A DNA stretch of 64,000 bases from Persicaria tinctoria (GCA_037127255.1 JBANSL010000001.1:40043001-40107000); one strand, 5' to 3'. Shown: positions 19,703 through 30,735, counted from the first letter of the stretch. Notes: generated by a model not told the origin, from the letters alone. Program-made: numbers and translations.

Positions 19703-21618
19703 TGTTATAGGAGGATATCGAGTATGCAAAATAGAATGACAATAAAATAAGGCAAACCAGATTCCGTCCCTTGCAAATGATTACAAGACTCCCTCCCTAT
19801 GCAGAAGTGGGAAGTCAGGATCGATCCACGAGGAAGCGTGTCAGCGGATCCTAGGCAGCGGATGAAATATCACGGACAGAAGTCGACCACAGGTTGTCGA
19901 TCTCGACTAGGGTTAGTCGATAGAAGATCGGACAAGTCGAACAACGCAGCAGCAGCTCCCGACGGTTTTGGTCGAGATCGAGTAAGCCTTACTCGAGATC
20001 GAGTAGACTCATCGATGTCGATGACGCTCTTGTTGATCACCTGCACACAGAAGCTACAACGATTCTAGATCGAGGATCAGTAACTCGATATCGAGGAGTG
20101 CTAGTCGATATCGAGTAAGACAGAAAGTAAAACGAAGTAAAGTAAAGACAAATGCTTTCGGATTCGAAAATAAACTATATGTAAAAGACTTCCAAGATTG
20201 GGGTTTGCGACAACGATAACCAAACATGCATAAGGCAAAAATAAACAGATAATCATGCAACTTGCATCGAAGGACTAAGCTTTTGCCTTTTCCAACAATT
20301 AGACAACTCTTTCAAGAAACCTTAATTGTCTCTACTGATTTTATGTTTACAATCCAAGTTGTTAGCATGGACCTCCATTAGATGGGTAATAAACACATAA
20401 CAAGCAGTAGATGCTCAAAACATGATAAAAGTCGGATCTTTACCTCAAACATGCAGGGTTATCGTCGGGCTCGCCCCAACCTTAGAAGTGGGTGGACTAC
20501 TCGCGCTTCATTGCAACCTCAGACATTGATGTATGAAAAGAAACTTGCATTAAACTAAATTCAAATCCTTTACAATCCTGGCAATCCAACTCTCGTTGAA
20601 CGCCAAAACCCTAAAACCTTCGAACTCCTAAAACTTCTCTGTGAACTACTTCTCTAGCTTCTGAATTGAATGATCCCTAAAATCAGCCCCATGGGCTTTA
20701 TTTATAGCCTTCTACTCCTTGCTATTCAAGGATAGAAATATCTATATATATCTAAATCTATATCTAAAGCTTTAAAGATAAATAAATGGAATAACATAAT
20801 TAAATATAAAAAGGAAATTATATCTAAAAACCTAAAATATCTTCTTGTGGATAAATCTTCTCTTCCATGATGGATCTTGGTAGAATCGGATAGAACTCGG
20901 CAATCTTCGGCCACAAGGAATCCCAATCCGAGTAGGACAGCTCAAATCGCGTAACGCGCTCCCGGACAGCTTTTCTCGATCTCGAGTAACATGGACGTCG
21001 ACTTCAGCTTGGCTCGGCGTCTCGGGTAGAAGGTCCTCGACATGGCTCGGAAGTGTGGCGATGGGTCCTCGATATCGAGTAGACTGGGTTCGTCGACTAG
21101 GTTGGCTTGGGTTGGTCGGGAAGCTCTCCTCGACATGCTCGGACATGTGACTTCGGGTTTGTCGATATCGAGTAGTGGTGTCCGGCCTGTCTGGTCAGGT
21201 TGATCAGTGCTCCTCGGCTCCCCGTTCAGGTTCTTCTCCTTGACTCCGAGCTGACTCTCAACTCTTGTCGATCTCGACTAACGTACTCGATCTCGAGTAA
21301 TTCTCTGGAGTCAAGTTGGCTCGTCTTCAGCCTCTCGACATGGTGCTCCTCGATCATGCTATGCCCGGACATCCTTAGTCGATATCGACAAAGACTAATC
21401 GATATCGAGCAGCTTTCAGCTTCCGTCTTTGCTTCTTGGTTTTTCTCCCGAAATGGCTCCATATTCTGCAATATTAAACAGAAACTTATGTAGATCTCCA
21501 TTTCTGGCAAATAAGCGTATACTACATAAATTCGACATATTCCCAACCCGAAATATGCAAAGTGTATAGAATATGGAACTAAAATGTGCATAAAAACATG
21601 GCTACTTTAGAGACATCA
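19703..21618 (-). repeat. 5' LTR of the gag-protease element (1,916 bp)
   Basis: Partner of 12666-14636 and 55 bp shorter; it lacks one palindrome unit at each of three clusters. The TATA block on the minus strand is at 20697-20708. The TSD gttag follows at 21619-21623. Confidence 0.93.
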
Positions 21619-21623
21619 GTTAG

Positions 21624-23102
21624 CGAGGAAGCAAAACAAAGGTTGTCCAGGCCACTTCTAGAATTGTTCGAACAATGGCAGTGTAGCCACATCTCCAACG
21701 GCAAAGCCGTATTATAGAAGCCATTTATATTCTTAATATATACTATACGCATGGTCAAAATTATAGATTTCCATTTACAACCACAGTAGGATGTACATAC
21801 GAGTTTGTAAGTGATCATTATTAGACCCCTCCTAATTCGTTTAGTGTTCATGTGTTTTAGCCATGGCCTTAAAAGGTACCAAGAATTACTCCATTTACCC
21901 AAGAAAAAACTATACCCATCCAGGTCACAATTGAGATGGATTTCAAAACAAATTATCATACTCCATACAAACATAAATTCTATGAGTGCATAAACAATAA
22001 GCCTCTCCAACATTCTTTTCTTTCCCTTTGCAGGGCGATGATAGTTCAAAGCCATTTTATGGGTTAATAGTTTCCGCAAACAAAACAAGAGCAAGGTAAG
22101 CTTACTATCAGAAGGCATTTCAGCAGAAAATATTTAAATCAACCAAAAACATGTGTCATGCCTTCGAAGCTGAGTCTGGACTACTGCTTAACCAACCGAT
22201 CTCCGAAAGGGAAAAAAATTCAATGAGACAAAATGGCAATCCCTTGGATAACCAACCGATCTCCGAAAGAGATGTGATACATCAAACCTCGTGAGCCATC
22301 TAGCCTTGTCATCTTTATTAACTATGCCACTAAATCTGTAGTTTAAGACAAGAGCTCGAAAGTTGTCGAGCTCCCCCACCAGCTCGGAAGAAGCCGAATA
22401 AGCTTTGTAGAAATCAAACTCGCAAGTGTTGGGGACGGTTGTGAGAAAAACAACTACTCCAAGCTGCAGAAAAACAAAAATCTTGTGGGAAGAAACAAGA
22501 TCAGCAAGCAAATAAGTTTTATCCATTTTAATGGTGATGTGATTATCATAAGAGATAGGTTATTTAACAAAAATAACAAGTTCCTTAGAGCATAGTTTAT
22601 TCAACGGTGTAGCCCCCTTGTGATTCACCTGCACCACATCATGAACGAGTATATTTTAAGCCTCCCTGCACTTGAAAGGAATGGTTGTCATAAGGCTAGG
22701 CATCAAGAAACAAAGATTTACATCATAAGAGTTTTGTATTGGGAAATAATGACAAATAAAGTAGACCTTCATACGAAAGACTGCAGCCCGAAAGGACCAC
22801 AAAGCCTCCGATAGAGTAAGCATGGAGTTCACTTCATCATCAGAAAGGGGTGCAAGCCCTTTAGATGACAGTTTCTCCACTATTTTTTGAGGGCCCAAAA
22901 TTCGGGAGTTGAGGGGTGAAGGAGCAGAGACCTCCTTCACATTTTTGTTTAGACACAAGGAGAAGGTGTTAATTTTTATCAAACACAACAGACAGACCAG
23001 ATCATAAGTCCGAATTAAACATTTCACTAGTGCTAACGAAGATGATAAGAAAAATAAGCCCAGATTGATCAAAGACGAACCTGTTATTATGCATTTTAAC
23101 CC
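21624..23102. other. region between two elements with exon-like fragments, not recognised
   Basis: About 1.5 kb, probably older host or LINE-flanking sequence. Two minus-strand stretches look exon-like: 22290-22480 (reading FDFYKAYSASSELVGELDNF) and 22800-22965 (KEVSAPSPLNSRILGPQK and LAPLSDDEVNSMLTL). I do not recognise a family for either. A 21-bp sequence beginning taaccaaccgat occurs twice, 60 bp apart (22189-22209, 22249-22269). No full gene model can be supported. Confidence 0.35.
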
Positions 23103-23292
23103 TGTAAAGGCCCGGATTTTCAAATATTAATTTTTGGAAAAACGAAGTTAAAAATGAATTTAAAATGAATTCCAACCCAATTTTTAATTTTAAAGATCGA
23201 ATCCGTCTTTTATTTCGGGATTGGAAAATTTCTTCCGTTGGCGATATCCTATTCAATTTTAAATATCTAATCGATGGAGAGAGCGGAATTCG
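23103..23292 (+). repeat. 5' LTR, first 190 bp before the CACTA insertion
   Basis: From TGTAAAGGCCCGGATTTTC to GCGGAATTCG. The last three bases, tcg (23290-23292), are one copy of the TSD made by the CACTA insertion. Confidence 0.75.
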
Positions 23293-23304
23293 GACTACTA
23301 CATA

Positions 23305-23510
23305 TATAGCCCAAATGTAACATTTATTATGTAACATTTTAAAAAACCGTTACCTTAGGTATCTATTGTAACATGTTTTAACCTTTATTATCAAAATGTT
23401 ACATTTGCACAAATTATGTTACATTGGATGTAACATTATTTAAAATTATGCAACACTTTTTATATATGCAACACTTTTACATTTTATTGTAACATTATTT
23501 AAAATGATGT
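23305..23510 (+). repeat. CACTA subterminal repeats, left
   Basis: About ten copies of TGTAACATT or its complement AATGTTACA within 200 bp, in both orientations. Such arrays bind the CACTA-encoded regulatory protein in known elements. Confidence 0.72.
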
Positions 23511-23962
23511 TGAATTTAGTTTTTTTTTTATTTATGCCAATTTTTTTTTACTTTACTAAATTTATTTTAAATAAATTAAATTCTAAGATTATTGTTGTAC
23601 ATTATTTATTATCTCCAATATTGCATTATGTCTAAAACAGGTATATCTACTAGTCAATGAGTGTTTTTAAAGTATTAATTGCCATAGAGCTTGTCATTCA
23701 TTTTTTAATATTAAAAAACTATATTAATAATATGATTAAAAAATATATAATATTATATAAAATAAATTGTTTTTAAGTTTAGGATCATTTATTATTTTAT
23801 CAACTTTATTAAAATTTGTATTTATATTTACATATAATAGTGGTAGGCCCTCCCTAGCTATACTAAATAGATTTAGAGAACTCAATATGGAAAGTATATT
23901 ATTTTTATGTTTAATAACGAAAGGTTTTTAAAGTATTAATTGTTAAGTTTGCATATCATTTA

Positions 23963-23983
23963 CTCCCTCCATCTCAAATTAAA
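23963..23983 (+). mobile_element. Stowaway MITE, left fragment
   Basis: ctccctccatctcaaattaa after the TSD dinucleotide TA (23961-23962). The rest of the MITE continues at 30224 beyond the Helitron. The 5' end matches the inverted right end (CTCCCTCCGTCTCA). Confidence 0.75.
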
Positions 23984-24079
23984 TCCACCCTTTATACTTA
24001 TTATTTTAGAAGCAAAGCCTTCACAAAAAATTGAGCCACGTGTCCAACTTAAGAAATTACTTTTTCAACCACGTTCTCT

Positions 24080-24540
24080 TCAACTGCTCAAATTCACAAC
24101 GCTAATCTCCCTCTTCCCCTCAACTTCTCCCCTCTGTTGCTCTGTGCATGTGAAAGAAAAACGACGGGCATGGAGCGCGGATGTAAGTGATATCCAATGC
24201 TCGGGGGTGTGAAGCCCATTCAGAGCAGATGAAGGCACCGTCATCGTCGATCGCCGCCGCGTCATCTTGCTCTTTGTCGAACGTCGAAGCGACGTCATTT
24301 TTTATGGTGGTGGTGGCGATTGTTGGACAATCCTGCAGGGATCGAGAGGGTTAAGAGGAGGAGGAAGAGGCGGAGAGGAGGCAAAGGCGGCGGCGGCAGC
24401 TAGGGCATGGTGCATCTCTTTCTCTCTATTTCATTCAATCTTCCCCTCTAATGGCGGACCAAATCCGATGGTGGTGACTCACCATTGCCCTCACTTCAAG
24501 GTTGTGACTCGGAGGCGGCACTAATGGAACTACATCGCTA
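24080..24540 (+). other. GC-rich exon-like segment in the Helitron, origin unknown
   Basis: A C/T-rich leader followed by GC-rich sequence with simple GGC/GAG repeats, then a possible donor (GCTAAG-TATGTA) and an AT-rich intron-like stretch. It resembles the 5' UTR and first exon of a plant gene, but short frames in different phases prevent identification. Confidence 0.4.
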
Positions 24541-24794
24541 AGTATGTAATTGAATTTGTTTTGATATTTTTAATTAGGGTTTTGTTGGTTGTTATTGGGG
24601 ATTTTGATTTCAATCAAGTATTTTGCGAAAATTAGGGTTTGATTTGGTTGAAATTAAGGATTTTGAATTCAAGCTAAAGCATTTTTGGGACATTTAGGGT
24701 TTGGTTTGGTTCCATTTGAGTTTTCATTTAGAATTTTCTTAACAAGTTTATTTCACCTACACTTTTGCGATCTCGGCTTTTGGGGCAGATTAGT

Positions 24795-24985
24795 GCGAGA
24801 AGATTAGTATGATGCTTCATTCACATGTGATTGTTGATGGATTTGATGTCAATGTATTTGTTGGGTTTGTGGCTATTGATATGCATCTAAATTTCTCCAA
24901 AGTTGGGTTTGCCCACAAGGTGTTCGACAATATGCCTGAAAGGGATATTGTTTTGTGGAACACAATTTTTAGGGGGTTTTAGGAA
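24795..24985 (+). pseudogene. pentatricopeptide repeat (PPR) protein fragment
   Basis: Translation includes HSHVIVDGFDVNVFVG, then AHKVFDNMPERDIVLWNT, ending in a stop after RGF. This is the PLS-type PPR signature (A-x-K-V-F-D-x-M-P-E-R-D-x-V-x-W-N-T-M-I), about one and a half repeats. Full proteins have ten or more repeats and bind organellar RNA. Only a captured piece, in the Helitron sense direction. Confidence 0.8.
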
Positions 24986-25340
24986 CTGCTGCTATATTGA
25001 TTCAATCTAATTGTTTGTCAAATATTGTTTGCTTCTTAGATAACAAAGAGAGGTTGGTGTGATGAAAAAAAATCCTAGATTCTATCTTTGATGTTGTTCG
25101 TTTACTTTACTGACTTGATGTTGATGTTGTTCGTTTACTTTACTTACTTGGTCATCGATGCGGTCTTGTAGAGATACTTGATTTTTGTGATTTTCTCTCT
25201 CCCACTTCAGAGGAAGAATCCTTGCGAAATTCAACCATAGATTATGTCTTTGATGTTATCAAGTATATATGGCTTGATTTTTTAAGACATGGGCAGCGCT
25301 TCCTCTTCATGATATTTTTTAAGATGTTCTTCTGAGCACT

Positions 25341-25543
25341 AAAGATGTTGAAATTGTAAGTAGATTGCATCGGATAGCAGCCCAAGAGAACTTGGATGTT
25401 GAACCTGATGCACTGGAGTTGTTTACTATGAATGTTGTTCACTATGAATGCTAATGGTTCACTTCGAGATGCAGAAACTATGTTAGAGCAGTTGAGTTTG
25501 TTGGGGAAAGGGATCACTGCTACTCTTGTGAATGAACTTGTGA
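25341..25543 (+). pseudogene. STICHEL-like (DnaX-type AAA) gene fragment
   Basis: The reading KDVEIVSRLHRIAAQENLDV, EPDALELFTMN, then, after a small local duplication of about 15 bp, ANGSLRDAETMLEQLSLLGK and ITATLVNELVS resembles the lid region of plant STICHEL-like proteins, relatives of the bacterial DNA polymerase III gamma/tau subunit that act in trichome branching. Only about 65 codons are present and a frameshift breaks them. Confidence 0.75.
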
Positions 25544-25892
25544 GTTGTGGTTCCTATAAGCTTTCTTTATCCTTCCATTTATAACTGTTGAATATTACCC
25601 AGATTAATCGAAGTATAACGTACTTGCTACTGATTTTGATTGCTGAGAAACAAAAAAAAAAAACTAATCTTATTGTTTTGGAAGGCAAAAAAAGGTTGGA
25701 AATTTAGTAAATCATGTTGTTGTATACATAATTTGCATTCATTGTCTTTTTCTTTCATTCTGTAGATTGATTGAAGATGATTTTTCCCTTAGTGTCTCAC
25801 TATCAAGTATGTTCTCATATGTTGCTGATTTTTTTGCCATGTCCTTATTTCCTCCCTGTTTTTTTTTTGTTGTTTTGTAACTTATGTTGTTG

Positions 25893-25966
25893 GCCAAGAG
25901 AACTTGGATGTTGAACCTTATGCACTGGAGTTGTTTACTATGATTGTTGTTTACTATGAACGCAAT
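25893..25966 (+). pseudogene. second, partial copy of the STICHEL-like fragment
   Basis: About 70 bp nearly identical to 25382-25455 (ENLDVEP-ALELFTM). It indicates duplication inside the Helitron after capture. Confidence 0.7.
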
Positions 25967-25976
25967 TTGTTGTCGT

Positions 25977-26105
25977 TGGGTTACATTTGGAATATATGGA
26001 CTCTCATGGTAACATGCCGCACCTTAAAACCATCACAATGATGAATCCATAGTTTTATCTCAGCACGTTTCACATCCATGGTGTGAAATAGTTAATGGGC
26101 ATGAA
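25977..26105 (+). repeat. diverged copy of the Helitron 196-bp repeat
   Basis: Shares GGAATATATGGACT, ATGGTAACA, CACCTTAAAACCATC and TGGTGTGAAATA, in order, with the tandem units at 29284-29675. Confidence 0.65.
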
Positions 26106-27399
26106 ACACATTTTTTAATATCTAATACTTTAAGATTATAAAAACCTACAAATTTATTGCGGTGGGGTTTTATAATAACTACAGGGGATCTTTTATTTGC
26201 TTTAATTAGAGTTCCTTCCTTCCTTTTGGAGATTTTTATATATTTACCGGTTCAGGAAAATTGGGGTTGATTAAATTGGAGGATTTCACCTATGTTTTAT
26301 CAATCTATGACATGATATATTAGATAATATATCGATACACACGAAAAATGCAATAGCTTAATGTGTGTATAAATCGTTCTTTATGATTTTAATATGACAA
26401 GATTGACATTTGAACATTACCTTTGTGCCTATTCATATAAAGCAAAAATATGTTGATGAAATTTATTAAAGTGTTTGAGCATGTTTGTGTAAAATTACGT
26501 GATTTTACCTTTGTTGTATGCGATGTTTTACATGAACATGATATTTAGATATAAAAAAATACCCATTATCCTTGCAAAATGTGGCCTTAAAATGATTCAT
26601 CATAGATATCCATGTAATTTTGTTTTTTAATGTTTCTATTTTGGGGGATATTTCATTTTGGTGTGATTTTCTCACGATATTTATTTTTTTAGCATCGAAG
26701 ATATCGACGATGGTAATTCACAAGCCTTACTATTGATCTTACCCATCTGAATCTAATAGTAGTAGAATTTATCGATCATTTTCTCTTGATTTGAGTTATA
26801 ATAATGTTTTCTACATCGAGTTTTGAAGGAACATTGCGAGGAACTAATGAAGGAACATTTGCGATGAAGGAAGATTGTGAACATTTAACATTTTAGTAGT
26901 TCCTAAGATAATCAAATGTCGGTTCACTTGACGGGCTTGATAATTTTTTATTTTTTTTTTGTAATTCTTGTGGTAGTTTCTTTTTCATTTTGGGTTTGTT
27001 TTTATATTTGATTTGAAATTGGATCTAATTGGAGGGAGTAAGTCAGTACAGAATCGCATCTTCATGTAAACGTTTGTGTTTTGTGGCCTTTGTAACAATG
27101 GTGGATGCTAAAAAGATGTTCATGTTCTTGCTAAGATGTTAGGGATTATGATGTATGGTGATTCTTATATCGGTTTGTATAAAATTAAATGATACACTTG
27201 GGTTTGGTTGGCATTTTTCCAAATCATAAATGATCAACCTTTTAGACAAGATGCATATGTCTTTTAACTTTTATCATATTATTCAGTAGATGAGCTAGAG
27301 GAGAGAATTCTTTTAAAAAAGAGAAGCTGCATATCGATCTTATTTAGATTTTGGGAGTGTTAGTTGTTATTGTTGTAACATCATTTCTACACTCTTCTG

Positions 27400-27531
27400 C
27401 ATGCCAAACTTTCCTCTACATATGATCAATCCTGGAAAGAAAGAGAAGATGCAGTTTTGTGCATTGGTGTTGTGGCTGAAGGTTGCATTAATGGTCTATA
27501 CCCTCTTCTGTCTGAGGCGATCTTCTTATAT
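27400..27531 (+). pseudogene. transportin-1 (importin beta family) exon fragment
   Basis: Reads AKLSSTYDQSWKEREDAVLC and IGVVAEGCINGLYPLLSE. The block W-K-E-R-E-x-A-V-L-x-x-G-x-x-A-E-G-C-I-N-G-L-Y-P-x-L-S-E is characteristic of transportin-1, a nuclear import receptor made of HEAT repeats. One exon-sized piece, sense to the Helitron, with a stop soon after. A separate exon-like piece at about 27659-27702 (GGTFLDQIRD) was not identified. Confidence 0.82.
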
Positions 27532-28335
27532 TTTTGAAAAAAATGTCAATGAGTGTTTGCGAGTAGAAATTTGTTGATTTAAGTATTGTATTTTTTTCTT
27601 CATTTCATTTTGAGTATACTACTACATCCCAACAATTGTCATGGACATTATTGTGCCAGGGTTGATAGGTGGAACCTTTCTTGACCAAATACGAGATCAG
27701 GTGGCTTCTCTTTCTTTCTTATTTTTTCCCATTTTAATGACTGCTGATAGTGTTGGTTTCAACATGTAATGGATACCTTGTAATTCTCCATCTCTCTGGG
27801 TTTTATTCTTCCATTTTCTCTTTCATGAGTGAATATCAACAGGATCTTAATTTTAAGATTTATAGATTGGTTTTGTAACTATTGTAATCACTTTGTATTT
27901 TTGGCTTTTTTGTTGGAGTTTGGGATAGAGAGATCTCAGATCTGGCATTCCTTAGCGTGCTCAAATGATCATCTATTCATCAATTTGTAACTATAGAGAA
28001 TTGAAGATGAATATTTTGGCTCAGTTCATACTCAATTAGGGGTTAGGGGTTCAATTAGGGGTTTGGGGTTTCAATTAGAGAATCAGATAAAAGCACGGGC
28101 ACTGGGACCTATGGCTGTAACAAACTGGAACATTGACATGGAGATGGATATTTTGTTTGGAGCTTATGGTTTGTAACTTGGGATCCAATTTGAGATTTTT
28201 TTGTTTGGAGCTTTTTTTTCCATTTTGATTTGTTTGGAGTTTGGATCTATTTCTTGATTACTTCCTTGTGGTCTGCTAACCCCTCAAGGCTATGAATTTA
28301 TACTGGATAATTAAATTGGTATGCATTGTGTGCAG

Positions 28336-28881
28336 TTTGAAGATTTCCAAAGCAAATGGGCATTCAAGTTGTTGCAACACTATAGGCATAACTATAGAAT
28401 GTTTAATGATGATGTGCATGTACAACTTTTTGCCCCATGTAATTTTTGTTAATTACTTATAGCTTAAATTGTGCTTTTATTTATTTTTATTTCCTTTTGG
28501 TTATTGATGAAACTAAACTATGTTTTTTTATTGACAACTACGCCACATATTTTAGATTGATCTTTAACAGGATTTCCGATTCTGGATGTAGTATAATTAT
28601 CAATAATTTAGTAGCATCTCTTCTGGGTTCATTTTCTCTTTATTTATTGAAGTTGTTTTTCTAATCGATAAAGATCATTGCTACGTTACATCATTGATGT
28701 ATTGTTGATCTTAATATGTAGAGTAGCAGGTGTTGCAATCGCTGGTTTTTTGGAGCTTTGAGGGCTCAGGGAAGACCAATGATTGACTTCCCCAAGCAAA
28801 AAAATGTTGTTGCTTGGGCTCAGTGCAGGAATTGGTGTTCTTAATGTTGCTAGGAAAAGCATGGCAAGGATGTTGGAAATG
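28336..28881 (+). pseudogene. NAD-dependent malic enzyme fragment, two exons with intron
   Basis: Exon A (28336-28422) reads FEDFQSKWAFKLLQHYRHNY then RMFNDDVH. Exon B (about 28721-28881) reads AGVAIAGF and, after shifts, RAQGRPMIDFPKQKN and SAGIGVLNVARKSMARML. This is the NAD-binding region of plant mitochondrial NAD-malic enzyme, which decarboxylates malate. The intron between (28423-28720) is retained, so genomic DNA was captured rather than mRNA. The exon A donor reads GTGCAT-GTAC where GTGCAG-GTAC is expected, and exon B has frameshifts. Confidence 0.85.
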
Positions 28882-29283
28882 TACTTTTTGATCTATAGCT
28901 GAAATTAGGAATCTTTTAGTAAAAAGTGATGTATTTGCCCATTAAATCATAACATATTTGGGAAATTTGATTGGGTTCAATCATGAATTAGGTCATTTTT
29001 TACCAGGTTTATGCACATATATTCAAATCAAGAAACTGGCTGCCTCCTTTGATTTGGGGTTTGAAGTTTGGTTTGTTGAACATTTGGTTGTTTTGTTTCC
29101 GTTTTGTGTTGTGGCTTCAAGTGTGGTTTGTTTGAACATTTACAATTTCCTTATGATGTTAATGTTATTTGTCTTTTTGGGATTATATAATTTTATTTGA
29201 ATGATATATTTAATTGTCTATTTGACATTGCATTTCATATGAGTGCAATGACGTTATAGGCATGGTTTGAAGTACATTATGAT

Positions 29284-29675
29284 CATGAAAATCAGTTTTC
29301 GATATCGAATAAACAAGAAGTTAATTATATAAACATATGAAAAGAAATACTCAAATGGAGGTTACCTTTGGAATATATGGACTTCATGGTAACACACAAC
29401 ACCTTAAAACCATCCCCAAAATGAATCTATAGTTTTTCTCTAGTTGGTTTCACAACAAGGGTGTGAAATGTTTCATGGCCATGAAAATCAGTTTACGATA
29501 TTGAATAAAAAAGAAGTTAATTATATAAACATCTAAAAAGAAATACTCAAATGGAATTTACCTTTGGAATATATGGACTCCATGGTAACACGCAACACCT
29601 TAAAACCATCCCAAAAATGAATTTATAGTTTTACTCCAGCTGGTTTCACGACAATGGTGTGAAATATTTCATGGC
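29284..29675 (+). repeat. two tandem 196-bp units
   Basis: The unit starting CATGAAAATCAGTTT at 29284 is repeated from 29480 with good identity over its length. A third diverged copy lies at 25977-26105. All are inside the Helitron. Confidence 0.85.
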
Positions 29676-30195
29676 CAATATTTCGGACTTCACTTGTGTG
29701 GGATGTTAGTTTTGCAATCCTACTTAGTGCAGAATGGTACATCTGGGTAGTTTAAATGTTATTGTGATTTGTTGCCATAACATCGTGTTTGTAACTTAAC
29801 ATATATATTATTGGTGAGGTTACCAGGTAACCCGAAAGGCCTAAAAGGGAGGCATTTGATGTTTGATAAGTCTATGTAAATGTATTCGCTATTGGCTATA
29901 CTCCGGAGAACTTACTTTCAGATGTAAGTCATCCATTCTGCTCCTATCTAAAGTCTCATTTCTATAATCCTGTAAATGAGGACGAATATAAAGATGACAC
30001 ACAATCCTTGAGTTATAAGTGTGCAATGTGTCTTAGACTCATAGGTCATCAATCAAGAAGAATTTTTCAATTTGAGAGATGTAACTTATTTTTTATTTAA
30101 ATGTAATGGATATCATTACAAGAATTCAAATGAAATGAAATATATTCATGGTACGAGGGAGAAGTAAAGCGATAACTTTCAATAAAAAATACTTA

Positions 30196-30223
30196 CCCGT
30201 ACAAGGTACGGGAAAAGTACTAG
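30196..30223 (+). other. Helitron 3' terminal hairpin and CTAG end
   Basis: 7-bp stem CCCGTAC/GTACGGG with loop AAG, a 7-base spacer, then CTAG followed by host T. Confidence 0.88.
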
Positions 30224-30439
30224 TGTCTTTTTATTTTTCGACACGCTTTTTAAAGAGCAATTTTTTTTATAAAATATTATTTTTTAATTAATTTTTTATA
30301 TATAATTTGATACTTAGTAGTAATAAGTATAACATTATATAAAAAATATTAATTAAAATAATAATATTTCATAGAGTTTTTCACTCCTTAAAAAACGTGC
30401 ACAAAAAGAAAAACGACACTTAATATGAGACGGAGGGAG
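30224..30439 (+). mobile_element. Stowaway MITE, right fragment
   Basis: Ends GAGACGGAGGGAG at 30439 with TSD TA (30440-30441). Its inner left part (TGTCTTTTTATTTTTCGACA) is the inverted match of its right part, and joining it to 23963-23983 gives a 237-bp MITE with long inverted arms. Confidence 0.8.
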
Positions 30440-30576
30440 TATTGATTAAAAATTATATTAAAATAAACAGTATTAATATTATGTTAAAAATGATAAAATA
30501 TTTTGTACAACACTTTGCTTCACACTTTCGATAATTGAACCAACAAATAACCTAATATCTCTCCTACCCTAAAGGC

Positions 30577-30585
30577 AGCAAGTTT
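30577..30585. repeat. MULE target-site duplication, left copy
   Basis: agcaagttt here and agcaagttc at 41821-41829 (8 of 9 match), the 9-bp size made by Mutator-like elements. Confidence 0.8.
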
Positions 30586-30735
30586 GGGTCCTGTTTCAGT
30601 GGAGTGGATTTAAAACTCTACCATAGAGTTAAATAAATCTCATCCATTGATTTTAATCAATGGCTAAGATTGAAACAATTAAAATTTTCATTTTTAATTA
30701 TCAAAAATGGATAAAAGAATAAAAAAAAGAGTCAA

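Larger units (their letters stand above)
12666..21618 (-). mobile_element. complete non-autonomous Ty3/gypsy-like element with gag and protease only (TR-GAG type)
   Basis: 8,953 bp, TSD gttag on both sides. LTRs 12666-14636 (3') and 19703-21618 (5') flank PBS, gag, protease and a long non-coding 3' region. No RT, RNase H or integrase motif is found between protease (about 17260) and the 3' LTR, so mobility would need enzymes from another element. The LTRs start TGATGTCTC and end CCTATAACA on the minus strand. The reading frames are decayed by stops, so this copy is not recent. Palindromes of the type TCGATATCGA occur in dozens across LTRs and coding linkers. Confidence 0.92.
23984..30223 (+). 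mobile_element. Helitron (6,240 bp) with captured host-gene fragments
   Basis: Starts TC at 23984 and ends CTAG at 30223. Seven bases before the end is a hairpin, CCCGTAC-AAG-GTACGGG (30196-30212), the standard Helitron 3' structure. It sits between A and T, as Helitrons do, inside a Stowaway MITE. Closing the gap gives a MITE whose two long inverted arms align, confirming both borders. No Rep/helicase is present (non-autonomous). At least four host-gene pieces lie in the same direction as the Helitron: PPR, STICHEL-like, transportin-1 and NAD-malic enzyme. Confidence 0.85.

Noticed and set aside
22656..23123. 155-codon minus-strand ORF considered as a gene
   Set aside because: Its first codons come from the gypsy LTR beginning at 23103, so the Met is accidental; only the middle looks exon-like and no family was recognised.
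23984..24010. Considered that TCCACCC at 23984 is simply MITE interior, with no Helitron start
   Set aside because: The inverted right MITE arm does not match past 23983 but matches the sequence after 30223, so the border at 23984 is better supported.
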